DNA of 64,000 nucleotides, taken from Thiotrichaceae bacterium. Lineage in GTDB: Bacteria; Pseudomonadota; Gammaproteobacteria; Beggiatoales; Beggiatoaceae. Numbering within the stretch: the first letter of the stretch is position 1; each line of letters opens with the position of its first letter. Below are positions 1-8,900 of the stretch, piece after piece. The position numbers and the translations under genes are program-made. The stretch covers positions 1 through 64,000 of the forward strand of contig JAQTYU010000005.1 in NCBI GenBank assembly GCA_028688145.1, written 5' to 3'. Below the pieces are notes generated by a model. That model worked only from the letters and a program-made list of their open reading frames with translations. It did no database searches and was not told where the DNA came from.

Positions 1-143
1 CTCTTTACTTTGAATTAACCCTAAGCTTTTTTAACATGAGTGGCTTTCCTGTCTGTTTTGTCTATTACTATAGTTCCTTTTAGTCCTTAACTTAATGGCT
101 GTGAAACTCTGTTTGGGAACGAGGAAAAGCTTAAAAGAAGTCG

Positions 144-178
144 CGTAGGTTGGGTTGCCGTTGGCAGCCCAACCTACG
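144..178 (+). repeat. REP-like palindrome with GTAG head
   Basis: An inverted repeat whose arms (144-159 and 162-178) pair GTAGGTTGGGTTGCC with its near-complement across a two-base loop. It lies just past the 3' end of the minus-strand gene at 191-829, so it could also help terminate that transcript. It shares a GTAG head with palindromes at 1000-1020, 16649-16678, 19202-19227 and, loosely, 31439-31473. Confidence 0.55.
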
Positions 179-190
179 AAGTTAGGGGGT

Positions 191-829
191 TTATTTCTTA
201 TCAGTTATCGCATTAAGATCATAAATGCTGAATTTTCTAGAGTAGTGTGGGGATTTAAAATATGCTGCTGTAACACGCTCGGCTGTTAAAACTAACTGTT
301 CTACTGCATCTTCTAAACCATCTTCTTTATACGCAATCGATGGACTGTCAGGATATGACAATTCGGGATCGTTAGTAATGCAAGGAATAGAGGGATGTTT
401 TATTTCTTCCAAATACCGATAGAATGCGCCCTTCGCAATTGCCAGTCCGAACACTCGCCACGCATATTTCTTACCCCAATAATATCCATCAGTAGCTGAA
501 TGTGTTACGCGCTGATCATTCTTTGCTTTGTAAGTTTCAAAAAGACCTGATGATATTTTTTTTGCTTCCAACAAACTAATACGTGGATTTACCTTTGATA
601 TAGGCGAAAGAGCTGACAACTCAACAATATTCCTATTATTTTTAATATAGTAACCGATATTATAGTGTTCACCCTCTGTAATCACATCTGCTGCATTAGC
701 CTCGAACTCATATACTGTTGAAGTAGTAGCAGGTGTGAATGTATGAAGATATTTTCCAGGTGCTATTTGTGTAATAGTGTAATTACTAGCAATTAAATTG
801 TGGGTGGTCAATAAATCGCGTGATTTCAT
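191..829 (-). CDS. hypothetical protein, 212 aa
   Basis: An intact reading frame of 212 residues starting with ATG. I do not recognise the family. The protein has no signal peptide or membrane segment. It is mixed alpha/beta in composition, with a central patch rich in Trp, Tyr and Lys (YYWGKKYAWRVFG, about residues 116-128) followed by an alanine-rich helix-like segment. It stands alone: the upstream side is a 387-bp gap before the acyltransferase, and its 3' end faces a REP-like palindrome. Codon use is AT-rich like other accessory genes here. I cannot assign a function. Confidence 0.6.
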   Translation of the reverse strand: MKSRDLLTTHNLIASNYTITQIAPGKYLHTFTPATTSTVYEFEANAADVITEGEHYNIGYYIKNNRNIVELSALSPISKVNPRISLLEAKKISSGLFETYKAKNDQRVTHSATDGYYWGKKYAWRVFGLAIAKGAFYRYLEEIKHPSIPCITNDPELSYPDSPSIAYKEDGLEDAVEQLVLTAERVTAAYFKSPHYSRKFSIYDLNAITDKK

Positions 830-1216
830 GATGAACTCCGAAATTTTTATAATATAAAGACAGAATAAACGACTCGTCAGAAAGCGTAGTAGGTCTTATA
901 AATTGAAGATTATAATAACCCTAAGTAGTGTTGGATTTCAACGGAAGCTCTGTAAGATGCCCTCTTGCTAGTGCAGTTAAATTCTGAGTTATCAAACTCG
1001 GTGGGCAATGCCCACCCTACTAACTCAAGGCACAGTTTTCCCCCGCTCCTGAATCGCCTTAAACACAATTTCACTCACCTGCTGATTCACCCATTCATTA
1101 ATCACAACTTTCATTAAGCCTTATCCCAATATATTTTTATGTTTCAGTTTTTCTATGAAATCGTTATCATCTCTCCAATTTTAACTTCATCTAAACAGCA
1201 TTTTTTAACCTTTACT
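830..1216. other. intergenic region between divergent genes
   Basis: This gap separates the minus-strand gene ending at 829 from the acyltransferase. It should hold the promoters of both. It contains a GTAG-headed palindrome at 1000-1020. A 29-codon minus-strand frame at 1025-1114 (MKVVINEWVNQQVSEIVFKA...) may be the remnant of a lost gene. No clear RNA gene or terminator is visible. Confidence 0.5.
1000..1020 (-). repeat. REP-like palindrome, GTAG head on minus strand
   Basis: Reads GTAGGGTGGGCATTGCCCAC on the minus strand: a GTAG tetranucleotide followed by a GGTGGGCA/TGCCCACC palindrome. This architecture is that of REP sequences mobilised by RAYT transposases. No RAYT gene is present in the window. 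Confidence 0.5.
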
Positions 1217-2368
1217 ATGTCACAACAAGCTATTAGTACAGATTCTCCCAATACCTTTTTTCTTATTGATATATTTCGTTTCGTGGCTGCAAGCTTAGTA
1301 TTACTGGTTCATTTATCCTATATTTTCAATGTGCCAACGATTTGGGATGCTTTTGCATCTTCAGCCGTTTCATGGTTTTTTATTGTCAGTGGTTTTATTT
1401 TATCTTACCGCTATCCAAATTTAACGCTATCGGACTTAAAACTATTCTATGCGTTGCGGTTTGCTCGAATTTATCCTGCTTACTTGTTTAGCTTACTATT
1501 TTCCATCGGCTTTATGAGTCTTGGATATTTTTACGTTGGGGATAATTTTGTCACTCAAATTGGGCGACCTGTCATTGGAACGTATGATTTGCCGTATCCA
1601 ATGACGTTTTCTTTTTGGGTAGATGCCAGTATCAAACACTTATTTTTCCTACAATTTTTCAGTCCTATAGAATGTTTAAAATATCTTTTTGATGGTCCGT
1701 TATGGTCTGTGGTTAATGAAGTTTTCTTCTATTTGCTGTTTCCATTACTTTTACCTCTAGCTCGTTCTTTAAACAAAGCTAAACATATTTTTATGGCTTT
1801 CATCGTATGTTATGCACTGCAATACACTCTAATTCAGCTATTTTTACCCTCAACAACATCATTCGACTGGTTTACTTTAAACACTCCCATTTACACTAAT
1901 CCATTAGTACGTTGGGTTGAATTTTTTATGGGTCTCTTACTTTACAGAGCCTATTTAATAATGCCCAATGTAAAAGTAACGGGACGGATATTATTACTAA
2001 CATTGTCTATGACAATCTATTTTGTCAGTTTATCTCTGCTGCCTTATGTATCCCAAGAATATGCACTGTTCTTTCTAATGACACCCAGCACTAGTCTATT
2101 GGTATTGTCTTTGGTTTATATAATCATAGAGATACCTGTTCAAATAAATCGTTTTTTTATGTTATTAGGAGGAGCGAGTTATGTGTTGTACTGCATCCAT
2201 TTTCCGTTTATGGAAATAATCTACTTTTTTGGCGGTAAAAAGTGGACTCAGAATAATGGAATGCTAATAGTCGGTATATATGGAGTTACTGTATTATTAA
2301 GCATATTGATACACTTGTTGTTAGAAAAAAATGTCCGAAGCGTATTAATTCGACGATTATTAAAATAA
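1217..2368 (+). CDS. acyltransferase 3 (OafA/YrhL-like) membrane protein
   Basis: Integral membrane acyltransferase of the Acyltransferase_3 family, which transfers acyl groups (often acetyl) onto sugars of surface polysaccharides. The N-terminus has the family's opening, FFLIDIFRFVAASLVLLVHL, with the conserved R and H on the first helix. A FYALRFARIYPAYL segment follows (RxxR-type motif), and about ten hydrophobic helices extend to the C-terminus. A frame continues upstream to an ATG at 1139, adding 26 residues. I prefer 1217 because it places the first helix about 15 residues in, as in relatives, although neither start has a good ribosome binding site. The acceptor is unknown. The gene stands alone before an exosortase module. 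Confidence 0.85.
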   Translation: MSQQAISTDSPNTFFLIDIFRFVAASLVLLVHLSYIFNVPTIWDAFASSAVSWFFIVSGFILSYRYPNLTLSDLKLFYALRFARIYPAYLFSLLFSIGFMSLGYFYVGDNFVTQIGRPVIGTYDLPYPMTFSFWVDASIKHLFFLQFFSPIECLKYLFDGPLWSVVNEVFFYLLFPLLLPLARSLNKAKHIFMAFIVCYALQYTLIQLFLPSTTSFDWFTLNTPIYTNPLVRWVEFFMGLLLYRAYLIMPNVKVTGRILLLTLSMTIYFVSLSLLPYVSQEYALFFLMTPSTSLLVLSLVYIIIEIPVQINRFFMLLGGASYVLYCIHFPFMEIIYFFGGKKWTQNNGMLIVGIYGVTVLLSILIHLLLEKNVRSVLIRRLLK

Positions 2369-2408
2369 CGGGTAATGCTAAAAACTAAAGACTTTAGCCC
2401 GCTTATTG

Positions 2409-2478
2409 TTTGAATCAGGATTTACAGGATTAAAGCTTAAATATCCCAGTGGCTAATCCTGAAAATCCTGATTCAGAC
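2409..2478. repeat. dispersed inverted repeat (TCTGAATCAGGATTT family)
   Basis: Two arms of about 25 bases (2409-2433 and 2454-2478) are near-complementary. Each carries the core TGAATCAGGATTT and CAGGATTA. The element lies just downstream of the acyltransferase and can fold as a long hairpin. Related arms occur at 31955-31980 and 32399-32424, and a diverged version at 16559-16628. Confidence 0.7.
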
Positions 2479-2520
2479 CATCATTTAAACCCCCGCCAGC
2501 TCTAATGACATAATCCCCTC

Positions 2521-3021
2521 ATGAAAAACTTTTTAATCAAATACTTAGTGTTAGTCGGAGTCGGCTTACTCCTACTACCTTTACCCTTTTTAAGCCCCGC
2601 GATTGATTTCTTTTGCCAAGGATTAGCGCATCTCAGTTTTTACATGGCACGCTTGTTTAGCTCAGCGATTACTTTAGAAAATAATGACACTTTGCGTTAT
2701 CAAGCGGAGGGTTTTGCCATCGTGGTTTCTCATGCCTGTAGCGGCTTAAATTCAGTATGGTTGCTCAGCTCTGCAATTTTGGTGTTTCCTGCTTCGTGGA
2801 AATTTAAAGGCATGGGGATTTTATTCGGCATTCTTGCAATTCAGGGTTTAAACCTATTGCGGCTGATTAATTTAGTGTACGTGGGACAATTTCATAACGC
2901 ATGGTTTGACACCGTACACGAACAATTGTGGCCCTTATTTTTACATTTCGTGAGCCTGATTTGTTTTGGGGTATGGCTTACTTATCTCTCCACCGAGTCC
3001 GCAAATCATGTTTCTGCCTAA
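2521..3021 (+). CDS. xrtH: exosortase H-type protein-sorting transpeptidase
   Basis: Small (166 aa) polytopic exosortase resembling the XrtH subgroup, which cleaves and sorts proteins bearing IPTL-CTERM tails. The proposed catalytic Cys is in SHACSGLNS. The conserved Arg follows in LNLLRLINLVYVGQF and the His in FDTVHEQLWP. Five or so hydrophobic helices cover the length. The downstream gene overlaps by 14 bases (start at 3008), as expected for an exosortase-associated membrane protein. No protein with an IPTL-type tail is recognisable in the window, so the substrates must lie elsewhere. Exosortase assignment is firm; the H subtype is judged from size and motif layout. Confidence 0.82.
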   Translation: MKNFLIKYLVLVGVGLLLLPLPFLSPAIDFFCQGLAHLSFYMARLFSSAITLENNDTLRYQAEGFAIVVSHACSGLNSVWLLSSAILVFPASWKFKGMGILFGILAIQGLNLLRLINLVYVGQFHNAWFDTVHEQLWPLFLHFVSLICFGVWLTYLSTESANHVSA

Positions 3022-3655
3022 ACATCCGTGGTTACGTTATTTCACCCTAGTCGCCTTATGGTTACCACTAACTACGGGCATTTGGTTATTCAGCAAACCT
3101 GTGTTGTTAGACACGCTGTATTTGAGTGTAAACCCTATCATCAGCCACAGCTTCACCCAAAGCAAAGCGCATATCGAGCGCGAAGGCGACACTTGGGTGT
3201 TGGGCACGGTTATCCTGCAAAAAGAACAGCCTGAAGATAAATCACGCCGCCGCTATCAATATCTGAAAATTGGTTCAGTTTTCCAATATACTTTAGAAAT
3301 CCCCTTGTTATGGGCGATGCTGCTCGGTTTAGCCCCAACCAGTTGGCGCAGTTTATTAGGGGGAACGTTGTTAGTATTTGGATTGATAGTGCTCAAAGTG
3401 ACTGTGAGCACCAGTTTACAAACAGGTGAACTTTTGATTTCTGAAGCGGGGTCTTATGTGGAATTATTAACCGATAATTACCAACAACTGCATCCTTTTC
3501 CCACCGCAGGTATTATTATTCTCAAAGCTCTGCATCTGATATTAGCGGTTATTACTTTGTTGTCTCCCGTTCTGGTCACTTATTTACTCCAAATCCAAGC
3601 AGCACGCGCACTTTTCATTGCAGGACAACCAGCTTCACAAATTCACGAAGATTAG
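3008..3655 (+). CDS. exosortase H-associated membrane protein
   Basis: A 215-residue membrane protein overlapping the 3' end of the exosortase gene, so the two are translationally coupled. The start MFLPKHPWLRYF at 3008 is chosen over a longer frame from 2966 because it lies at the overlap. It has an N-terminal transmembrane helix, a polar stretch of about 65 residues (roughly 35-100), then three further hydrophobic segments. XrtH systems commonly have such a partner of unknown role. The assignment rests on context, size and topology rather than a catalytic motif. Confidence 0.65.
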   Translation: MFLPKHPWLRYFTLVALWLPLTTGIWLFSKPVLLDTLYLSVNPIISHSFTQSKAHIEREGDTWVLGTVILQKEQPEDKSRRRYQYLKIGSVFQYTLEIPLLWAMLLGLAPTSWRSLLGGTLLVFGLIVLKVTVSTSLQTGELLISEAGSYVELLTDNYQQLHPFPTAGIIILKALHLILAVITLLSPVLVTYLLQIQAARALFIAGQPASQIHED

Positions 3656-3665
3656 GAGTTTCCTC

Positions 3666-4460
3666 ATGCGTAAACTGATTTTCTGTTTAAGTTTTAGCTT
3701 ACTCACCGCCTGCGCCCCGATGCGTTCAGACCAGCCCAGTGTCGCACGCGGCTTCTCTTCTGCCTTATTGGGTCTAGCGCAATTGGTATTATCTCCGTTC
3801 CAAATTGCCGCTGGTTTATTGGAAGGCATTGCTTCCGTCCCCTATTATTTAGCAACTAGCGTGCACGACATTAACAGCGGCATGATTAAAGCCAGCGCGC
3901 GCCTGACTTTAGAAGACACCTATGAATCGGCGTACGGTACGTCGCTGCAAAAAGTTGCGGCGAATGGAGAAACGGGCGTGGTGTTTCAGCGCATGAAAAA
4001 TGCGACCACGTATTTCCAGAAGATTTTGCAGCAATATGGCGTTCCCAATAGCCAAGCTTACATTTTAACCAGCGTCGATACTGCCAATGATCAAGGTTAC
4101 ACGCTGCTGGCGGTGGTCTATCGCCCCGTCACCAGTATTCAAGTCATGGACAAATATCATCTCAATGCAGTATTAAATTTACAAAACAGCGAGCGTTTGT
4201 TTTACGAACCTTATCGGGTGAATACGGTGGGCAAAGCTTTAGACATCGTGATTGATTGGGCAGCCGTGCCCCGCGATAGTGTACAAACCCAAAAAGGGCA
4301 AGCAGTTTTATTAACTTTGGCTGCGAATGCGGTGATTAATGAAAAACGCAGTGCGGATTATTGGGCGATAGAACAACGCTGGATTGCAGGCGAGGCGCGC
4401 CAAATTACTGAACAACGTTTGGCAAATGTGCAGCAACGCATGGGTATTGCGAAACAATAA
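3666..4460 (+). CDS. hypothetical lipoprotein, 264 aa
   Basis: Starts at ATG 3666 behind an AGGAG site; the frame is open further upstream, but this start gives a clear lipoprotein signal (MRKLIFCLSFSLLTACAP, with lipobox LTAC). A hydrophobic stretch rich in Gly, Ala and Leu follows (about residues 35-65). The remainder is soluble, with regular beta segments and a basic, Gln-rich C-terminus. The gene begins 10 bases after the exosortase-associated gene and is probably cotranscribed with it. The family is not recognised. A role at the cell envelope is inferred from the lipobox alone. Confidence 0.75.
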   Translation: MRKLIFCLSFSLLTACAPMRSDQPSVARGFSSALLGLAQLVLSPFQIAAGLLEGIASVPYYLATSVHDINSGMIKASARLTLEDTYESAYGTSLQKVAANGETGVVFQRMKNATTYFQKILQQYGVPNSQAYILTSVDTANDQGYTLLAVVYRPVTSIQVMDKYHLNAVLNLQNSERLFYEPYRVNTVGKALDIVIDWAAVPRDSVQTQKGQAVLLTLAANAVINEKRSADYWAIEQRWIAGEARQITEQRLANVQQRMGIAKQ

Positions 4461-4489
4461 ATTTATAACAGCAAGGGTAAAAGAGAGTT

Positions 4490-5233
4490 ATGGAATGGCT
4501 ATTTGATCCGTATGCGTGGGTTGCCTTGGCGACGCTGACCGCGTTAGAAATCGTGTTAGGAATTGATAATATTATTTTTATTTCTATCCTCTCGGGAAAA
4601 TTACCCGTTGCACAACAAGCCAAGGCGCGAAATTTAGGGCTGATTTTGGCAATGGGCACGCGGATTTTATTATTGCTGTCTTTGGTGTGGATTATGAAAT
4701 TGACCACGCCTTTATTCAGTGTTTTCGGCAATGAAATTTCGGGACGCAGTTTAATTCTGATTTTTGGCGGCTTGTTTTTGATGGGTAAAAGTACGCTGGA
4801 AATTCACGAAAAATTAGAAGGCGACAGCGAACAAACTGCGGCGGGCAACAGCATTTCATTCAGCAAAGTGATTGTGCAAATCATGCTGCTCGATATTGTG
4901 TTTTCATTGGACTCAGTGATTACCGCCGTTGGCATGGTGCAGCAAATTGAAATCATGATTACGGCGGTAGTGTTAGCCGTGGGTTTTATGTTGTTTGCGG
5001 CGGGCGGAATCAGCAATTTTGTGGAACGCCACCCCACAGTGAAAATGCTTGCCCTGAGTTTCCTGTTGTTAATCGGCATGACTTTAGTCGGTGAAGGCTT
5101 AAACTTCCATATTCCCAAAGGCTATGTTTATTTTGCAATGGCGTTTTCGGTGATGGTGGAAATGTTGAATTTACGGATACGCGGTCATCAATCTGCGCCT
5201 GTGAAATTGCGTAATGCGTATACGGAAGAATGA
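4490..5233 (+). CDS. TerC family integral membrane protein (Alx/YoaE-like)
   Basis: A 247-residue TerC-family membrane protein with seven or so helices. The diagnostic acidic motif EIVLGIDNIIFIS is on the first helix, with its repeat DIVFSLDSVITAVG near residue 140. These acidic motifs are implicated in metal transport. Relatives such as Alx and MeeY export manganese. It lies 29 bases after the lipoprotein gene, possibly in the same transcript, with a weak GAGAG ribosome binding site. Metal specificity cannot be read from sequence. No manganese riboswitch (yybP-ykoY type) is apparent in the short upstream gap. Confidence 0.88.
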   Translation: MEWLFDPYAWVALATLTALEIVLGIDNIIFISILSGKLPVAQQAKARNLGLILAMGTRILLLLSLVWIMKLTTPLFSVFGNEISGRSLILIFGGLFLMGKSTLEIHEKLEGDSEQTAAGNSISFSKVIVQIMLLDIVFSLDSVITAVGMVQQIEIMITAVVLAVGFMLFAAGGISNFVERHPTVKMLALSFLLLIGMTLVGEGLNFHIPKGYVYFAMAFSVMVEMLNLRIRGHQSAPVKLRNAYTEE

Positions 5234-5239
5234 AAGTGA

Positions 5240-5267
5240 CTATGCCCCACTTCTTAGTGGAGCATAG
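5240..5267 (+). terminator. hairpin downstream of terC-family gene
   Basis: The arms CTATGCCCCAC and GTGGAGCATAG are complementary apart from one unpaired or mismatched base and lie 7 bases after the stop codon. There is no U-tract, so intrinsic termination is uncertain. Confidence 0.4.
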
Positions 5268-5453
5268 CGGATGTGGGTAAGATTTAATTTCACTCGTTCC
5301 CTGGCAAGAACGCGATGACGAGTAAAATTAGATAATACTCAAGAAGTTAATCATGCTAAATTTTGCCAGCAACCCGATTGAACTGGGCTTCCTGTATTAC
5401 AACAATTACGAGCACATGTACAACCTCAATACGAAAACTGAGAAGGTATAGAC

Positions 5454-5741
5454 TTATAAATGCGCGATGGGGGTATCCGTAAACAGATAATCTTTCAGTT
5501 CTTTATCAAATTTGGGGTCTTGGCGACGAATCCATTCCAAAACCATCGCAGCATGTTCTTTTTCTTCATCGCGGTTATGAGCGAGAATTGCTTTTAACTC
5601 GGGATTTTTACAAGCATCTACCCGTTGATTGTACCAATCGACCGCTTCTAATTCTTCCATCAATGAGGTGATGGCACGGTGCATATCGCGGGTTTCGTCG
5701 CTCAGTTCTGCAATCGGTTCATGATAACCTTCGTTTGCCAT
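5454..5741 (-). CDS. encapsulated-ferritin-like protein (EncFtn family), standalone
   Basis: A 95-residue ferritin-like protein closely resembling the EncFtn ferroxidase packaged in encapsulin nanocompartments. EncFtn forms a ring of dimers whose iron sites sit at subunit interfaces. Candidate ligands are all present: E29, E30 and E32 in MEELEAVDWY, and E59, E62 and H63 in RDEEKEHAAM. The protein ends right after the ferritin domain (YLFTDTPIAHL) and lacks the C-terminal cargo-loading peptide usual for EncFtn. No encapsulin shell gene is adjacent. An AGGAG-like site (AAGGAG) precedes the ATG. Its transcript is probably monocistronic. It may act as a free iron oxidase, or the shell may be encoded elsewhere. 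Confidence 0.88.
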   Translation of the reverse strand: MANEGYHEPIAELSDETRDMHRAITSLMEELEAVDWYNQRVDACKNPELKAILAHNRDEEKEHAAMVLEWIRRQDPKFDKELKDYLFTDTPIAHL

Positions 5742-5931
5742 AATAACTCCTTAATTGAGTATGATAAGTTAAATTAAATATCCATCACTTAGGATGAGTA
5801 AAATGATAACAATTCCAGCGTCGTGCTAATGGTACTGTACACCCTTAAGAGATTAAACCCTAATAAATAATGGCTCTATTTAGAGAGTAAAGCAGACTTC
5901 CAAGTTTTTAAAATCTTAAAGGTTTTGAGCA

Positions 5932-8900
5932 TTATGCTGAGGGCGTAGCCTGAATCTCTTTGCGCTGGGCGCGTTCTAAGGCGGCTTGCAACTCAGCGGT
6001 GCGTACAGGCTTAGTAATATAATCTTGCATACCCACCGCAAAACATTTTTCCCGATCCTCACGCATCGCATTGGCAGTCATGGCAATAATCCACGGACGT
6101 TCACCCACAGCCCAAGTATTCACAATCACTTTGGTGGCTTCTAAACCATCCATTTTGGGCATTTGCATATCCATTAATACCACATCGTAGTGTTGTTTGC
6201 GCAAAGCATCTAAGGCATCCAAACCATCGACCGCAATATCTACGTCATCATAGCCTAATTTTCTAAGCTGCAAGATGCCCACTTTACGATTCACTTCATT
6301 GTCATCCACCAATAAAATTCTCGGCGTATCGATAGTTTCTGGAGTTTCAGGCACAGTAGGCGCAGCTTCTACAATCGACTCCAGCTCGTTTTGTGTCGTA
6401 TTCTCAGGAACTTTCGGCACAATCACCAAGGTTGAATCTAAAATTTGTAGAAAGATTTCGAGTAAACGTTGAGGGCGAATAGGTTTGGCAATACATGCCC
6501 CGAAAGGCAGCCCAAACGGCAATTGACGATTTTGCCGACTACAGCTATATGCCAAAATCATCACAGGCGAACTTAAAGATTCAAAAATATCTAAATGCTG
6601 GGTGTTGTTAATGTCTAACAGTGTCAAGTCTGCCTTTCTGGGCGGCAAGGCTTTTTCAGTGAAAACTTGCATTCCCCAGCAGCGAGCTTGCTGCTCCACT
6701 AATACCTGATTACTGTGAGATAAATTAATCAACAACAGGATTTTATCCTGTAAGCGTGCATGTGGCTCATACAGCATTTGCTGAGGTTGACTGTCTGTCG
6801 TCGGTACTTGAATCGTGAAATGGAAGCTTGAACCTTGTCCCAAGATACTTTCTGCCCACACGCGTCCCTGCATCAATTCACTCAAATGCTTGCTAATCGT
6901 CAGCCCCAGCCCCGTGCCACCATATTTGCGCGTGGTGGATTCATCGGCTTGGGTAAAAGATTGAAATAATAAATTGATTTTATCCGCCGCAATCCCAATG
7001 CCTGTGTCGCACACACTGAATTGCAATTCTTGACGTTCTCCATCACAAGGCGTAGCTTGCACTAAAATCGCAATTTCGCCGCACTCGGTGAATTTGACTG
7101 CATTGCTCAGTAAATTCACTAAAATCTGTTGCAAACGGGTGCTGTCGCCGACGATGCACTGCGGCACATTTGGCTCAAATCTGTACACCAGATTAAGCTG
7201 TTTTTCGACCGCCCTGCCACTGATCAAGCCCAAAGCATTTTCCACACAACAACGTAAATCGAACTCGCGTTGTTCGAGGGTGAGTTTTTTGGCTTCGATT
7301 TTAGAAAAGTCTAAAATGTCATTAATCAGCGTCAATAAGGTATTGCTGCTGCTGTGAATGGTGTTTAAATATTCGCGTTGTTCGCTGTCCAGCGGTGTAT
7401 CTTCCAACACGTCCGTCATTCCAATAATCGCATTCATTGGAGTACGAATTTCATGGCTCATATTTGCCAAGAATAAAGACTTAGACTCTGCGGCAGACAG
7501 TGCGGCTTGACGTGCTTCTGCAAGCTTTGCATTATCAGTTTCAAGGCGTTGATTTAATTCTTTAATCGCGTCATTGGCTTGCGCTAACTTTTCCGTGCGT
7601 TGTGCGACTTTTTCCTCAAGATGGGCATAAAGCCGCGCATTCTCGATAGAAATTGCCAACTGACTGGAAATCAATTGTACGAGTTCTAAACGATTTTCAG
7701 TAAACACCGCCGTGCTTAAATTGTTTTCTAAATAAATCACTGCCAACAATTTCCCCTGATTTAACACAGGGCTACACAGTACCGATTTCACATATTGTGC
7801 TTGAATATAAGGGTCAATCCCATAACGACTATCATTGAGCGCATTATCTAAAATTACCGCCTGCTGCGTATGAATCACTTGTTGCACCAAGGAAACGGGC
7901 AACACAGGAATTTCGCGCGCGTTCATTCTCAACGGCTGTGAGGGCGCAATATTGAGACCTTGAGTGTTACTGTGAGCTTCAATGCACCACTGTCCTTCTT
8001 TTTCTAGCAATAACATTCCATGTTGCGCCCCTGCATTTTCCATCACAATGCTGATCAGTTTTTTCAACAAACTGCTGAGCTGGATTTCTTCGGACAAGCT
8101 GCGTGAGGCTTTGATAATTGAAGTTAAATCTAAATTATCACTCAGGCGATTGGTGCTGATAGTGCGGGCTTGGGTAATCGTCGAGGATTGTTTAGCCGTG
8201 GTATCTAGCCCTAAATCAGGATAACGGGTTTTTAATGAAGTGAGTTTTGCCGTCGCACCCCAAAGCTGATAAAAATAATAGGCTTCCCGAATATAAGTCG
8301 CTGAAATCTGGGTGTCGCCGTGCTGTTGCCAAAACAGCGCGTAACGCTCGCAAGCTAAGCCTTCTTCTTGGCGATAAGCATTTTTTCTAGCCAGTTCAAT
8401 TGCTTGCTTATAAAAACTCAAGGCACGCAGTTCATTGTTTTCCAATTTCGCTTGTTCGGCTTGAATTAAAGCATAGCGATGTGAATTATTGCTGGGCGCG
8501 TGTTTTGCCCATTTCTTAATTTTTTCAATGTCTTGTTTCAGACTTTTAGCATATTGTTGACGCGTCGTTTCGCCACCCGCCTGCATCAAGGCAAGATGTG
8601 ATAAGGCACTGTAAAAATGAAATACCGTGCTGTGAAACATCGAAGCCACGCCCATTGCATTGACTTTTTCCGCATAATTCACCGCAAGCGCGTATTGTTC
8701 AAACCAATAGCACAGCATCATTTTGTGCACGTATAAAAACGCTAATGCCGTAATATCATTGGCAGCGGTGTGAATCGGCAACATCGCGGTTTCATCATAC
8801 GCTTCACCAATTAATAACCACGGATTGGCAGCATTTTCACCGCGAAAGTTTTTAATGGTTTGCAGCACAATTTGATTGTAATACAGCGGAGTTTGTTGCT

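Noticed and set aside
1025..1114. A 29-codon minus-strand frame before the acyltransferase gene
   Set aside because: Not recognised and lacks support beyond being open; at most a remnant.
4461..4489. yybP-ykoY manganese riboswitch upstream of the TerC-family gene
   Set aside because: The gap is 29 bases, too short for the aptamer, and no matching motif is present.
5353..5451. A 32-codon plus-strand frame (MLNFASNPIELGFLYYNNYE...) between the TerC-like gene and the EncFtn gene
   Set aside because: Too short and unrecognised, with no ribosome binding site; it overlaps the likely 3' region of the EncFtn transcript. It could be a relic, but nothing supports it as a gene.
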